NCBI RefSeq assembly: GCF_001955695.1 | Contig: NZ_CP019236.1 | Location: forward strand, 868,001 to 932,000 | DNA length: 64,000 nucleotides | Origin: Rhodoferax koreense | GTDB lineage: Bacteria > Pseudomonadota > Gammaproteobacteria > Burkholderiales > Burkholderiaceae_C | Direction of reading: 5' to 3' | Shown here: positions 18,220-27,107 of the stretch, in pieces | Layout: every line of letters starts with the position of its first letter | How positions within the stretch are numbered: the first letter of the stretch is position 1 | Notes under the pieces: generated by a model | Database searches by the model: none | Seen by the model: only the letters and a program-made list of their open reading frames with translations | Told to the model about the DNA's origin: nothing | Made by a program: the position numbers and the translations under genes

Positions 18220-19481
18220 GTGCGCTGTACGACACCCTGGAAGGGCGTTCGCCTGCGGAACGCGAGGCCGCGCTGTTCGGCGCGTTGGTGCAACAGATAG
18301 CGCATGCGCAGCGGCATGCGCCGGCGTTCGCCGAGGTCTTGCAGGGCGTGGACGCATCGGCTGTCACCTCGCGCGAGGCCCTGGCGCGCCTGCCGGTGAC
18401 ACGCAAGAGCGAACTGCTGGCGCGGCAGCAGGCCCAACGTGCAGAAGGCGCCGGCGGCGCCAAAGACCCGTTCGGCGGCTTCAGCGCGATCCACTATGGC
18501 GCGCGCATGCCGCGCATCTTCGCCAGCCCCGGCACGATCTACGAGCCCGAAGGCACGGCCAGGGACTACTGGCGGCTCGCGCGCGCCCTGTACGCCGCGG
18601 GCTTCCGGCCGGGCGAGCTGATCCACAACTGCTTCAGCTACCACTTCGTGCCGGCCGGCTCGATCATGGAGACCGGTGCCCATGCGCTGGGCTGCACGGT
18701 GTTCGCCGGGGGCACGGGCCAGACCGAGCAGCAGGTGCAGGCCATGGCCGAGCTGCGGCCGGCGGGCTACATCGGCACGCCGAGTTTCCTGCGCATCATC
18801 CTCGACAAGGCCGGCGAGATGCAGGTGCCGCTGCCCACGGTCACCAAGGCGTTGGTCTCGGGCGAAGCCTGCCCACCATCGCTGCGCGACTGGTTCGCCG
18901 CGCGCGGGGTCACCGCCTACCAGTGCTACGCGTCGGCGGACCTGGGGCTGATCGCCTACGAGACTTCGGCGCGCGAGGGCCTGGTGCTCGACGAAGGCGT
19001 GATCGTGGAGATCGTGCGGCCCGGCACGGGCGACCCGGTGCCCGACGGCGAGGTCGGCGAATTGGTGGTGACCACCCTGAACCCGGACTATCCACTGATC
19101 CGCTTCGGCACCGGCGATCTCTCGGCCATCATGCCGGGCCAGTGCCCCACGGGGCGCACCAACACCCGCATCCGCGGCTGGCTGGGCCGCGCGGACCAGA
19201 CCACCAAGGTGCGCGGCATGTTCGTGCACCCCGGCCAGATCGCCGAAGTGCTGCGGCGATTCCCGCAGGCGGCCAGGGCGCGGCTGGTGGTGAGTGGCGA
19301 AATGGCCAACGACCAGATGCAGCTACACGTCGAAGTCGACGAAGCCTCGGAAGGACTGGCCGAGCGCATCGGCGATGCGGTGCGCGAGCTGACCAAGCTG
19401 CGCGGAGAAATCGTGCTGGTGCCCCGTGGCAGCCTGCCCAACGACGGCCGCGTGATCGAGGACGCGCGAAGCTACAAATAA
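18216..19481 (+). CDS. Phenylacetate-CoA ligase-like adenylating protein
   Basis: A 421-residue protein resembling PaaK-type ligases in length and layout: TRKSELLARQQA, GYIGTPSFLRIIL, LVSGEACPPSLRDWF, the TAYQCYASADLG segment, and a C-terminal FVHPGQIAEVLRRFP domain. The usual Ser/Thr-rich ATP loop (SSGTTGKP) is replaced by FASPGTIYEPEG near residues 102-113, so catalysis may be altered. The ATG at 18216 overlaps the livF stop (ATGA); an in-frame ATG at 18207 is less likely. It probably works with the first-gene synthetase on the imported acid. Confidence 0.8.
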   Translation: MSALYDTLEGRSPAEREAALFGALVQQIAHAQRHAPAFAEVLQGVDASAVTSREALARLPVTRKSELLARQQAQRAEGAGGAKDPFGGFSAIHYGARMPRIFASPGTIYEPEGTARDYWRLARALYAAGFRPGELIHNCFSYHFVPAGSIMETGAHALGCTVFAGGTGQTEQQVQAMAELRPAGYIGTPSFLRIILDKAGEMQVPLPTVTKALVSGEACPPSLRDWFAARGVTAYQCYASADLGLIAYETSAREGLVLDEGVIVEIVRPGTGDPVPDGEVGELVVTTLNPDYPLIRFGTGDLSAIMPGQCPTGRTNTRIRGWLGRADQTTKVRGMFVHPGQIAEVLRRFPQAARARLVVSGEMANDQMQLHVEVDEASEGLAERIGDAVRELTKLRGEIVLVPRGSLPNDGRVIEDARSYK

Positions 19482-19554
19482 AATAGCGGCATTGCTACTA
19501 ATTTTGTAGCTGTCGTCGCAAGTGGAGATTTCGTTGCAGGCCTTTTTTGCTTGA
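19471..19554. repeat. Interspersed GCTA/GCGC element, copy 2
   Basis: It starts with GCTACAAATAAAATAGC, which supplies the last codons and stop of the ligase-like gene. A second hairpin, GCTACTAATTTTGTAGC, follows, then TCGCAAG...CGTTGCAGGCC and TTTTTTGCTTGA. The T-run after a hairpin-rich stretch could also end transcription. Confidence 0.6.
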
Positions 19555-19656
19555 GATGGCCGCACAAAAAATGTGGATTCTCCGTAGGTAATTTCATCGA
19601 TGGGTGACGCCCGATACACCGGTACCATCGCCCGATTTGTTCAGGAGATAAAGACA

Positions 19657-20640
19657 ATGAAGCGAGTTTTGACTTTGACCTTGCTGGCCGCAGCGGCTGT
19701 CAGCGCCACGGGTGTTCATGCGGCGGACTACCCGAACAAGCCCGTCACCATCGTCGTGCCGTTCTCGGCCGGCGGCCCCACCGACCGCGTGGCCCGCGAT
19801 CTGGCCGAGGCGATGCGCAAGGCCCTGGGCAACGTGAGCGTGGTGATCGACAACGTCCCGGGCGCCGGCAGCTCGATCGGCGCCGCCAAGGTGGCCCGTG
19901 CCACGCCCGACGGCTACACGCTGCTGCTCAACCACATCGGCATGTCGACGATTCCCACGCTGGTGCGCAACGTGCCGTTCAAGGTCGAGACCGACTTCGA
20001 ATACCTGGGCATCGTCAACGATGTGCCGATGACGCTGATCGCCAAGCCCAGCATGCCGGCCAACAACTACAAGGAACTCGTCACCTGGATCGGCGCCAAC
20101 AAGGGCAAGATCAACCTGGGCAACGCCGGCGTCGGCTCGGCATCGCACCTGTGCGGCCTGCTGTACCAGAGCGCGATGAAGACCGAAATGACGCCCGTGC
20201 CCTACAAGGGCACGGCACCCGCCATCACCGACCTGATCGGCGGCCAGATCGACCTGTTGTGCGACCAGACCACCAACACTTCGCCGCAGATCGAAGCCAA
20301 GAAGGTGAAGGCCTATGCCGTGACCACGCAGAAGCGTCTCAGCACGCCGTTGCTGAAAGACCTGCCCACGCTCGACGAATCCGGCCTGAAGGGCTTCACC
20401 GTGGCGATCTGGCATGGCCTGTACGCGCCCAAGGGCACGCCGCCGGCCATCCTCAAGCAGTTGAACGACGCGCTGAAGGTGGCACTCAAGGACCCGGAAT
20501 TCATCAAGAAGGAAGAAGCCCTGGGCGCCGTGGTCGCCACCGACGACCGCATCGAGCCCGCCGGCCACAAGAAATTCGTGGCCGATGAAATCGCCAAGTG
20601 GAGCCCGATCATCAAGGCCGCCGGCGTCTACGCCGACTGA
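19657..20640 (+). CDS. Bug/TctC-family periplasmic binding protein
   Basis: A 327-residue protein with a Sec signal peptide (MKRVLTLTLLAAAAVSATGVHA) and the standard Bug sequence: YPNKPVTIVVPFSAGGPTDR, then IDNVPGAGSSIGAAKVARAT and PDGYTLLLNH. These proteins bind carboxylates and related small molecules in the periplasm. Many exist as orphans without transporter genes, as seems true here. The ATG at 19657 follows CAGGAGATAAAGACA. A hairpin terminator follows at once, so it is probably its own transcript. Confidence 0.92.
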   Translation: MKRVLTLTLLAAAAVSATGVHAADYPNKPVTIVVPFSAGGPTDRVARDLAEAMRKALGNVSVVIDNVPGAGSSIGAAKVARATPDGYTLLLNHIGMSTIPTLVRNVPFKVETDFEYLGIVNDVPMTLIAKPSMPANNYKELVTWIGANKGKINLGNAGVGSASHLCGLLYQSAMKTEMTPVPYKGTAPAITDLIGGQIDLLCDQTTNTSPQIEAKKVKAYAVTTQKRLSTPLLKDLPTLDESGLKGFTVAIWHGLYAPKGTPPAILKQLNDALKVALKDPEFIKKEEALGAVVATDDRIEPAGHKKFVADEIAKWSPIIKAAGVYAD

Positions 20641-20673
20641 TCCGACAACCCCTGTTGGTTGCCATCCAGAACA

Positions 20674-20704
20674 AGCCCCGGTACCGAAAGGTCCGGGGCT
20701 TTTT
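20674..20704 (+). terminator. Rho-independent terminator after the first Bug gene
   Basis: AGCCCCGGTACC, then GAAA, then GGTCCGGGGCT and TTTTT form a stem of about 11 pairs with one bulge and a run of five to six T. It lies 34 bases after the Bug stop codon. Confidence 0.85.
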
Positions 20705-20795
20705 GCCTTGGGGTCGCGGTATTCCCTCGCTGCTTCGGGTTTCCCTGCTGTGGCAGCGGATGGAACGCCGGTAAAACCGTGAGGCGACCGAGCAC

Positions 20796-21866
20796 GTGTC
20801 ATCTTTTCGCCGGCACCACACCACATCAGAAAGCCAAACCTTGAACGACGCCGTCCTCATCTCCCGCCTCCGCCGCACGCTGGTCTGCGGCGCCATCGCC
20901 ATCGCCTGGCTCGGCGGCTTCTCCGCCCCGGCGAAAGCGCAGGGCGCCTATCCCACGAAACCGGTGCGGATCGTGGTGCCGTTTGCGCCCGGCGGCACCA
21001 CCGACATCCTGGCCCGCGTGGTGGCCAACGAACTCACCAAGTCGTTCGGCCAACCCTTCATCGTCGACAACCGCGCCGGTGCGGGCGGCAACATCGGCTC
21101 CGACATCGTGGCCAAGGCCGCTCCCGACGGCTATACGCTGCTCATGGGCACGGTCGGCACGCACGGCATCAACAAGGCGCTGTACGACAAATTGCCGTTC
21201 GATCCGGTGAAGGACTTCGCGCCGATCACGCTGGTGGCCGGCGTGCCCAACGTGATGGTGATGAACACCGAGAAGGCCAAGGCCATGGGTATCCGCAACG
21301 TGGCCGATTTCATCACCTATGCCAAGGCGCATCCGGGCAAGCTCAACATGGCCTCCAGCGGCAACGGCACCTCGATCCACATGGCGGGTGAACTGTTCAA
21401 GGTGATGACCGGCGCCTACATGGTGCATTTTCCGTACCGCGGCTCGGGCCCGGCGCTGATGGACATGGTCGGCGGCAGCATGGACGTGATGTTCGATAAC
21501 CTGCCCTCGGCCATGCAGCAGATCAAGGCCGGCAAGCTCGTGGCGCTCGCGGTCACCAGCGCCACGCCGTCGGCCGCGCTGCCCGGCGTGCCGACGGTGG
21601 AGCAGGCCGGCGGGCCGGCGCTCAAGGGCTTCGAGGCGAGTTCCTGGTTCGGCTTGCTCGCGCCCGCGGGCACGCCGCCCGAAATCGTCAACAGCATCCA
21701 GCGCGAGGTGGCCAAGGCCTTGAGCGCGCCAGCCGTGAAGGAAAGCCTGCTGGCCCAAGGAGCGATCCCCAGCGGCAACACGCCGCAGGAGTTCGCGAAG
21801 TTGATCGATGCCGAATTGAAGAAGTGGGCGCCCGTGGTGAAGGTTTCGGGCGCCAAGGTCGACTGA
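20796..21866 (+). CDS. Bug/TctC-family periplasmic binding protein
   Basis: A second Bug protein, 356 residues from the GTG at 20796. Family signatures are [38 protein letters not shown] and [14 protein letters not shown]. No ATG gives a signal peptide; the GTG at 20796 adds about 15 residues before it, and a TTG at 20841 would give a cleaner leader ([21 protein letters not shown]), so the start is uncertain. It follows the first Bug gene in tandem but beyond that gene's terminator. The two proteins are clearly divergent, not a recent duplication. Confidence 0.88.
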   Translation: MSSFRRHHTTSESQTLNDAVLISRLRRTLVCGAIAIAWLGGFSAPAKAQGAYPTKPVRIVVPFAPGGTTDILARVVANELTKSFGQPFIVDNRAGAGGNIGSDIVAKAAPDGYTLLMGTVGTHGINKALYDKLPFDPVKDFAPITLVAGVPNVMVMNTEKAKAMGIRNVADFITYAKAHPGKLNMASSGNGTSIHMAGELFKVMTGAYMVHFPYRGSGPALMDMVGGSMDVMFDNLPSAMQQIKAGKLVALAVTSATPSAALPGVPTVEQAGGPALKGFEASSWFGLLAPAGTPPEIVNSIQREVAKALSAPAVKESLLAQGAIPSGNTPQEFAKLIDAELKKWAPVVKVSGAKVD

Positions 21867-21886
21867 TCTTTCCGCCGCCGGCGGGC

Positions 21887-22213
21887 TCAGGCGCCCCAGG
21901 TGATCTCGGTGCCGTCGCGGGCGTTGCGCCGCAGCAGATCGATGAAGGGCGCGGCGCGCTGGCGCAGGGAGATGGCCTCGCCAGGCTTTTCGTCGCCGTC
22001 CTGGCCGGCCTTCGCCTCGGCCGCGGCGGCGCGCTGCGCGGCTTCATCCTGCTGGATGGCGGCTTCGAGCGCGCTGATGGCGGCCGTCATCTCGGCGGGT
22101 TGGATGATGCCTTGCGGCCCGGTCTGCTTGCCGATCAACTGCAGCACCTGCCGGCCATTGGGCTCGAGCATGATCACGTCGGCGGCGTTCTTCGATTTGA
22201 ATTTGTACAACAT
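21887..22213 (-). CDS. DUF1840 domain protein
   Basis: A 108-residue cytoplasmic protein beginning MLYKFKSKNAADVIMLEPNG and continuing VLQLIGKQTGPQGII, the DUF1840 pattern. The middle is an Ala/Gln-rich helix. Function is unknown. It converges with the second Bug gene (20 bases between stops). The ATG at 22213 fits the family start; the open frame reaches 13 codons further upstream. Confidence 0.82.
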   Translation of the reverse strand: MLYKFKSKNAADVIMLEPNGRQVLQLIGKQTGPQGIIQPAEMTAAISALEAAIQQDEAAQRAAAAEAKAGQDGDEKPGEAISLRQRAAPFIDLLRRNARDGTEITWGA

Positions 22214-22309
22214 GGCGTCTCCCCGCATGGGCATGGTTTCAGAGGCGTTCATTGTGCATGCGGCCCCGTGCCATGTTTGCAGGACGGAGCCGCTATCTCG
22301 CCCCCGCGG

Positions 22310-22380
22310 CCGTTCGCACTGAGCTTGTCGAAGTGCCTGCGGACCGGCGCCAGCGCCGTCGACAGGCCCAGCGCGAACGG
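22310..22380. repeat. Palindromic interspersed repeat, cluster D
   Basis: A single complete unit: CCGTTCGCACTGAGCTTGTC, a GC-rich loop, then GACAGGCCCAGCGCGAACGG. It ends two bases before the cfa stop codon, so it sits where a terminator would be expected. Confidence 0.75.
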
Positions 22381-22382
22381 AG

Positions 22383-23681
22383 TCAGTTGCTGTACATGCC
22401 CACGCGGTTGAACGGATACACCGACTGCGCGCCGACCATGCTGCCGCTGTGCAGGTCGCCGTCGGGTCGGGTCGACAACATCTGGTGCAGCGAGATCCAG
22501 CCCTGCTCGAAACTCATGGCGCTGCCGGCCAGGTAGAGCCGGTAGGCGCGCAGGATCTTCTCGGCCTCACTGCCTGCGCCCTGCAGTGTCACCAGGGCCT
22601 CGTCGAGCCGGGATTCGAGCGCGTCCGACCAGGCCCACAGCGTCTTGGCGTAATGCGGCCGCAGGCTTTCGGTGTCCACCATCTCCAGCCCGGCCAAGGC
22701 CGTCTCGCGCAGGATCTGGCTCACGTGCAGCAACTCGCCGCCAGGGAAGATGTATTTCTCGATGAAATCGCCCATGCCCGCGCCGAGCTGGTCGTGGCCC
22801 GGCGCGCCGGCCGTGATGCCGTGGTTCAGCACCAGGCCGCCGGGGCGCAGCAGGCGGTGGATCTTGCCGAAATAGGCCGGCATGTTGGCGCTGCCCACGT
22901 GTTCGAACATGCCCACCGAGGCGATCTTGTCGAAGGGCTGGTCCTCGGGCAGGTCGCGGTAATCGAGCAGGTGCATTTCCACCTGGCCCTGCAGCCCGCG
23001 CCGGGCGATTTCGGCCAGCACATGGGCATGCTGGTTCTTCGACAGCGTGATGCCGGTGCCGCGCACGCCGTAACGTTCGGCGGCCCACAGCAGCAGGCCG
23101 CCCCAGCCCGCGCCGATGTCGAGGAAACGTTCGCCGCGCTGCAGCATCAGCTTCTTGCAGATGTGGTCGAGCTTGGCCTCCTGCGCCTGCGCCAGCGTCA
23201 TGTCGGCGTCGCGGTAGTAGGCGCAGGAATAGACGCGGCGCGGGTCGAGCCACAGCGCGTAGAACGCGTCGGAGACGTCGTAGTGGAACTGGATCTGCTC
23301 GGCGTCCTTGTGGGGCGAGTGGGCCGCCAGCGAACGCGCGCGGCGCAGGATGTTGGTCCACCAGCCAGTGCTGGCGCCACCCGTGGGGCTGCCGGGCAGC
23401 AGACCCGCGGCCACGGCCATGACGTCGCGCATCTGGCCCTGCATCTGTACGCGGGCTTCCACGAAGTCCTCGGCGAGCCGGCCGATCTGGCCCGCGGCCA
23501 TGGTCGCCAGGCTCGACCAGTCCTTGAAGGCCAGTGTCACCGAGGCGGCACTGGGCCCGACGCGCTGCCCGGCCGGCAATTGCAGTGCCACCGGCACCGG
23601 CAGGCGCTGCAGCTGGTTCTCGATTTTTTGTATCAGATTCTGCATACCCACGGTTTTGCCAAATCCAGGAATCGTCGTCAA
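22383..23681 (-). CDS. cfa: Cyclopropane-fatty-acyl-phospholipid synthase family
   Basis: A 432-residue SAM-dependent enzyme that would methylenate unsaturated acyl chains of membrane phospholipids. The N-terminal half holds FHYDVSDAFYALWLDPRRVYSC-type sequence (about residues 132-153), then the SAM-binding LDIGAGWGG (187-195), GITLSKNQ, MFEHVG and the YIFPGGELLHVSQI segment. The length is slightly longer than E. coli Cfa (382) because of an N-terminal region of about 40 residues. An alternative in-frame ATG lies 12 codons inside. Confidence 0.9.
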   Translation of the reverse strand: MTTIPGFGKTVGMQNLIQKIENQLQRLPVPVALQLPAGQRVGPSAASVTLAFKDWSSLATMAAGQIGRLAEDFVEARVQMQGQMRDVMAVAAGLLPGSPTGGASTGWWTNILRRARSLAAHSPHKDAEQIQFHYDVSDAFYALWLDPRRVYSCAYYRDADMTLAQAQEAKLDHICKKLMLQRGERFLDIGAGWGGLLLWAAERYGVRGTGITLSKNQHAHVLAEIARRGLQGQVEMHLLDYRDLPEDQPFDKIASVGMFEHVGSANMPAYFGKIHRLLRPGGLVLNHGITAGAPGHDQLGAGMGDFIEKYIFPGGELLHVSQILRETALAGLEMVDTESLRPHYAKTLWAWSDALESRLDEALVTLQGAGSEAEKILRAYRLYLAGSAMSFEQGWISLHQMLSTRPDGDLHSGSMVGAQSVYPFNRVGMYSN

Positions 23682-23800
23682 TTGACCCCCGGTTTAACCC
23701 TGTAGGACAAAGCCGCCTTTACCGACCGCCAAGGCTGGTTTTTAGCTCGCTGAGTAAACTGTTGGGCTTCGTTCTTGACGGCCATCGCCAGCCCCACCCC

Positions 23801-24889
23801 GTGTCTCCATTCCTCCGGGTCGCCATCGCCGGTCTTTGTGTCGCGCTGCTCGCCGGTTGCGCCGACACGGCCTACCTGCTGCAGTCGGCGCGAGGTCATC
23901 TGCAGATGCTGCGCGCCGCCCGACCGATCGACGCCTGGCTGGCCGACGCCGAAACACCGGCCGACCTGAAGCAGCGGCTGGTGCTCGCGCGGCAGATGCG
24001 CAGCTTCGCCGTCAGCGAACTGCGTTTGCCCGACAACGCCAGCTACCACCGTTATGCCGACCTGCACCGCCGTGCCGTGGTCTGGAACGTGGTGGCCGCG
24101 CCGCCGTATTCGCTCAAGCTCAAGACCTGGTGTTTCCCGGTGACCGGCTGCATCGGCTACCGTGGCTACTTCGACGAGGCGGACGCGAAAACGCTGGCCA
24201 CGCAGCTCGACGCCGAAGGCCTGGAAACCGGCGTCTACGGTGTGCCGGCCTATTCCACCCTGGGCTGGATGAACTGGGCCGGCGGTGATCCGCTGCTCAA
24301 CACCTTCATCCGCTACCCCGAAGGCGAACTCTCGCGCATGCTGTTCCATGAACTCGCGCACCAGGTGGTCTACGTGCAGGACGACACGCCGTTCAACGAA
24401 TCCTTTGCCACGGCGGTGGAGCGGCTCGGCGGCGCGCGCTGGCTGGCCGAGCGCGGTTCGGAGGCGGCGCGGCGCGAATACGCCGAGTTCGACGGCCGGC
24501 GCCGCCAGTTCCGCGCGCTGATGCTGGCAACAAGGCAGCGGTTGGCCGCGATCTACAAGGAAAATGATGCCAAGACGCAGACTGTTCCTGCGCAGGCCGC
24601 TCTCAAAAATGAAGCAATGGTGCAGTTCAGGGCCGACTATGCGGCGTTGAAGGCATCGTGGCACGGCTTTGCCGGCTACGACGGTTTCGTGCAGCGCGCC
24701 AACAATGCGATGTTCGGCGTACAGGCCGCCTACGATGGCCTGGTGCCGGCGTTCGAGGCCCTGTTCGCGCGCGAGGGCGGCGACTGGCCGAAGTTCTATG
24801 ATGCGGTGAAGCGCCTGGCCGCCCTGCCCAAGGCGGAACGCACCCGCGCCCTGCAACAACTCTCACCTCTGGAGCCCCCCGGTGCCTGA
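23801..24889 (+). CDS. Predicted lipoprotein aminopeptidase (Aminopep family)
   Basis: A 362-residue protein with a lipoprotein leader (LCVALLAGC, lipobox Cys about residue 18) and the zinc-protease pattern HELAH at residues 183-187, followed by FNESFATAVERLG. This fits the Aminopep family (COG4324). No ATG is available at the leader, so GTG at 23801 is the best start. Residues about 251-273 (KENDAKTQTVPAQAALKNEA) are encoded by an interspersed repeat element. The gene overlaps the next by 8 bases. The substrate is unknown. Confidence 0.82.
   Translation: MSPFLRVAIAGLCVALLAGCADTAYLLQSARGHLQMLRAARPIDAWLADAETPADLKQRLVLARQMRSFAVSELRLPDNASYHRYADLHRRAVVWNVVAAPPYSLKLKTWCFPVTGCIGYRGYFDEADAKTLATQLDAEGLETGVYGVPAYSTLGWMNWAGGDPLLNTFIRYPEGELSRMLFHELAHQVVYVQDDTPFNESFATAVERLGGARWLAERGSEAARREYAEFDGRRRQFRALMLATRQRLAAIYKENDAKTQTVPAQAALKNEAMVQFRADYAALKASWHGFAGYDGFVQRANNAMFGVQAAYDGLVPAFEALFAREGGDWPKFYDAVKRLAALPKAERTRALQQLSPLEPPGA
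24551..24616. repeat. Interspersed GCTA/GCGC element, copy 3 (inside the aminopeptidase gene)
   Basis: Reverse strand order: TTCATTTTTGAGAGCGG, CCTGCGCAGG, a spacer, TGCGTCTTGG, then ATCATTTTCCTTGTAG. This matches the block order of copies 1, 2 and 4 and keeps the reading frame. Confidence 0.5.
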
Positions 24890-25196
24890 CATCCATATCC
24901 AACGCGACCATGGCCTCGGCCTGCCGGCCGCCCGCGCCCTGGCCACCGAATGGGCCGCCCAGGCCGAACGGAAGTTCGACATGGAGTGCCGCTACGAACC
25001 TTGCGAAGAGGGCGAGGCGGGTGGGGCGGACGAATTGAGCTTCAAACGCGCTGGCGTGAGCGGCACGCTCAGCGTGACCGGCGAGAGCTTCGTGCTCGAT
25101 GCCAAGCTCGGCTTCCTGCTGGGCAGCTTCAAGGACCGCATCGAAGCCGAGATCGCGAAGAACCTCGACGCCCTGCTGGCCGAAAAGCCGGCCTGA
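24882..25196 (+). CDS. Polyhydroxyalkanoic acid system family protein
   Basis: A 104-residue protein beginning MPDIHIQRDHGLGLPAARALA and ending with the FVLDAKLGFLLGSFKDRIEAEI segment. Both are hallmarks of the small PHA-system family found near polyhydroxyalkanoate genes. The start is a GTG that overlaps the aminopeptidase stop region by 8 bases. Its exact role is not established. Proximity to a phasin gene and ACBP supports a storage-polymer setting. Confidence 0.8.
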   Translation: MPDIHIQRDHGLGLPAARALATEWAAQAERKFDMECRYEPCEEGEAGGADELSFKRAGVSGTLSVTGESFVLDAKLGFLLGSFKDRIEAEIAKNLDALLAEKPA

Positions 25197-25206
25197 GGAC
25201 GGGCGG

Positions 25207-25461
25207 TCAGCCCAGGGATTCGATCAGGTCGATGTATTGCTGCATCGCCGTCTCGCGCGGCGTGCCCTTGAGCGTGTGCCACGCGTCCCACTTGGCGCGG
25301 CCCACCATGTCGCCGAAACCGGGCTTGGTGCCAGCGACGTCGCCCAGGCTGCCCTGCTTGTACAAGGCATAGAGTTTGAGCAGTGTGGCGTTGTCGGGCC
25401 GCTCGCTGAGGTTCTGCGAGTCGGCGACCGCCGCTTCGAACGCGGTTTGGAGATCGGGCAT
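25207..25461 (-). CDS. Acyl-CoA-binding protein
   Basis: An 84-residue protein of the ACBP family, a four-helix cytoplasmic carrier of acyl-CoA esters. It shows FEAAVADSQNLSERPDNATL, LKLYALYKQGSLGDV and the MVGRAKWDAWHTLKG stretch, matching the acyl-CoA contact helix. The length is that of typical ACBP. It converges with the PHA-system gene (10 bases between stops). Confidence 0.92.
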   Translation of the reverse strand: MPDLQTAFEAAVADSQNLSERPDNATLLKLYALYKQGSLGDVAGTKPGFGDMVGRAKWDAWHTLKGTPRETAMQQYIDLIESLG

Positions 25462-25518
25462 GGGGGCTTTCGGATCAGGGTGGAATGACCGCCCATCTTA
25501 GGGCCTGGCCGCTGTGGA

Positions 25519-26292
25519 TCAGCTCGCGAGTTCGCTGCGCGCCATCTCCACGTCCAGCCGCTCGGTGGCGTCGAGCGCCTGGCTGGCGGCGGCCTGCTCG
25601 TAGAGCTTGGTGGCTTCGGCCATCTTCTTGTCGCCTTCGAGCATGACCAGCGCATTGGCGTATTCGATCATGCCGATCACCGAGCCGGGGTTCAGCCGCA
25701 GCGCTTCCTGAAACAGCTTCAGGCCCACGTCCTTCTTCGCGCCATAGGTCATGCTGCCGATCAGCGCCCCGACCTTGTCGATGACTTCGGCATGGAAGGC
25801 GCCCAGCGCGATGTGGGCGTCGATGTGTTTGGGCGCGAGCTTGATGGTGCGCTCCAGCGAATCCTTGACCCGGCTGCCCAGGCCTTGCGCCAGCGCCTTG
25901 GCCACGCTGATGCCCTGGCTGTAACGGCCCAGCGCATAGGCATGCCAGTACCAGGCGTTGGCATTGTCCGGCTCGGCCTTGGCCTGGGCTTCGGCGCGTG
26001 CCGCGACTTCCATGAACAGGTCGAGTTTGGTTTTCTCCTTGGGCTCGAGGTAGGTGGCGTAGATGGCGGTGGCCTTGTTGGCCGCGGTGATGCCGGCGCC
26101 GCCGGCTTTCACCCCGGCGACGGCCGCCCGCTCGAAATCGCCGTTGTGGAACAGCGTCCAGGCTTCGAGCACGCGGGCGTCCTTGGGCAGCGGCTCGGTG
26201 TCACCGAGGTGCAGCCGTGCCCAGCTCTTGCGGACACTGGCGGGGCTGAACGCATAGTCCCCGGCATGGGGGAAGGGGCTCCATTGGGGCAT
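25519..26292 (-). CDS. TPR-like repeat protein
   Basis: A 257-residue protein with helical repeats: LEAWTLFHNGDFERAAVAG, then AYALGRYSQGISVAKA, the KHIDAHIALGAFHAEV helix and GMIEYANALVMLEGDKKMAE. There is no signal peptide or catalytic motif. The ATG at 26292 is preceded by AGGAGACAGCC. It lies between ACBP and a TetR regulator. The family recurs in Comamonadaceae without an assigned role. Confidence 0.75.
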   Translation of the reverse strand: MPQWSPFPHAGDYAFSPASVRKSWARLHLGDTEPLPKDARVLEAWTLFHNGDFERAAVAGVKAGGAGITAANKATAIYATYLEPKEKTKLDLFMEVAARAEAQAKAEPDNANAWYWHAYALGRYSQGISVAKALAQGLGSRVKDSLERTIKLAPKHIDAHIALGAFHAEVIDKVGALIGSMTYGAKKDVGLKLFQEALRLNPGSVIGMIEYANALVMLEGDKKMAEATKLYEQAAASQALDATERLDVEMARSELAS

Positions 26293-26333
26293 GGCTGTCT
26301 CCTGGGAGGCGGGTGTTCCGTGGCGGTGTGTGT

Positions 26334-27041
26334 TCAGGCTGTTTCTTTCGCCGAGGTGGGTTCCATCGGATTGGACTGCAATACGGGCTGCGTCGTATAG
26401 GCAGAAACCAGACCCAGCAGATGTTCGCGCTGGTGTGGCTCCAGGTAGGGGACGAGCAGGTGCAGCACGTGGTGGGCGCCGCGCAGCAGCGCAAGCTGGG
26501 CGCTTTCGGGCTCGAGCGCACGCCGCGGATCGCGCACGTATTCGAAGCTGAGCCAGTAGGTGAGCACCACCACCATGCTGGTCGCGGTGGCTTCGGCCTC
26601 GCGCGCGTCGATGTGCAGCGCGCCGGAGCGATTCATGCCGTCGAGCAGGGTGCGTACTGCCTGGGTCTTGTTTTTCAGCACGAACTGGAAATGCGTCTCC
26701 AGCCGGCGGTTGTTGCTCAGCAGGTCGTTGAGGTCGCGGTACAGGAAGCGGTATTGCCAGATGAGCTCGAACAGGCTGTGCATGAAGAACCATGCGTCTT
26801 CCACATCCTGCACGCCTTCGCTGGCGCCGAGCAGCTCGGTCAGGTGGGTCTCGAAGCGGCCGAACAGCGCATTGATCAGCTCTTCCTTCGCCGGATAGTG
26901 GTAATACAGGTTGCCCGGGCTGATGTTGAGCTCGGCCGAGATCAGCGTGGTCGAGACATTGGGTTCGCCGAACCGGTTGAACAGCTCGAGCGTGACTTCC
27001 AGGATGCGTTCCGCGGTACGGCGTGGCGGCTTCTTCGCCAT
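26334..27041 (-). CDS. TetR-family transcriptional regulator
   Basis: A 235-residue regulator. The N-terminal helix-turn-helix spans RILEVTLELFNRFGEPNVST through AELNISPGNLYYHYPAKEEL (about residues 12-55), and the remainder is a ligand-binding helical domain. The strong SPGNLYYHY signature resembles regulators near PHA and fatty-acid genes. It may control the TPR gene 41 bases downstream or the phasin gene upstream. The ATG at 27041 is preferred over an extension of 13 codons. Confidence 0.87.
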   Translation of the reverse strand: MAKKPPRRTAERILEVTLELFNRFGEPNVSTTLISAELNISPGNLYYHYPAKEELINALFGRFETHLTELLGASEGVQDVEDAWFFMHSLFELIWQYRFLYRDLNDLLSNNRRLETHFQFVLKNKTQAVRTLLDGMNRSGALHIDAREAEATATSMVVVLTYWLSFEYVRDPRRALEPESAQLALLRGAHHVLHLLVPYLEPHQREHLLGLVSAYTTQPVLQSNPMEPTSAKETA

Positions 27042-27107
27042 GGAGGGCCTTCGTAGAGTAGGGACCACTCTAACCCACACCCGGGCGGTGGGAACCTAGG
27101 GAAGGCG

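Noticed and set aside
19657..21866. Recent duplication of the two adjacent Bug genes
   Set aside because: The two proteins share only family motifs and differ along their lengths, and a terminator separates them.
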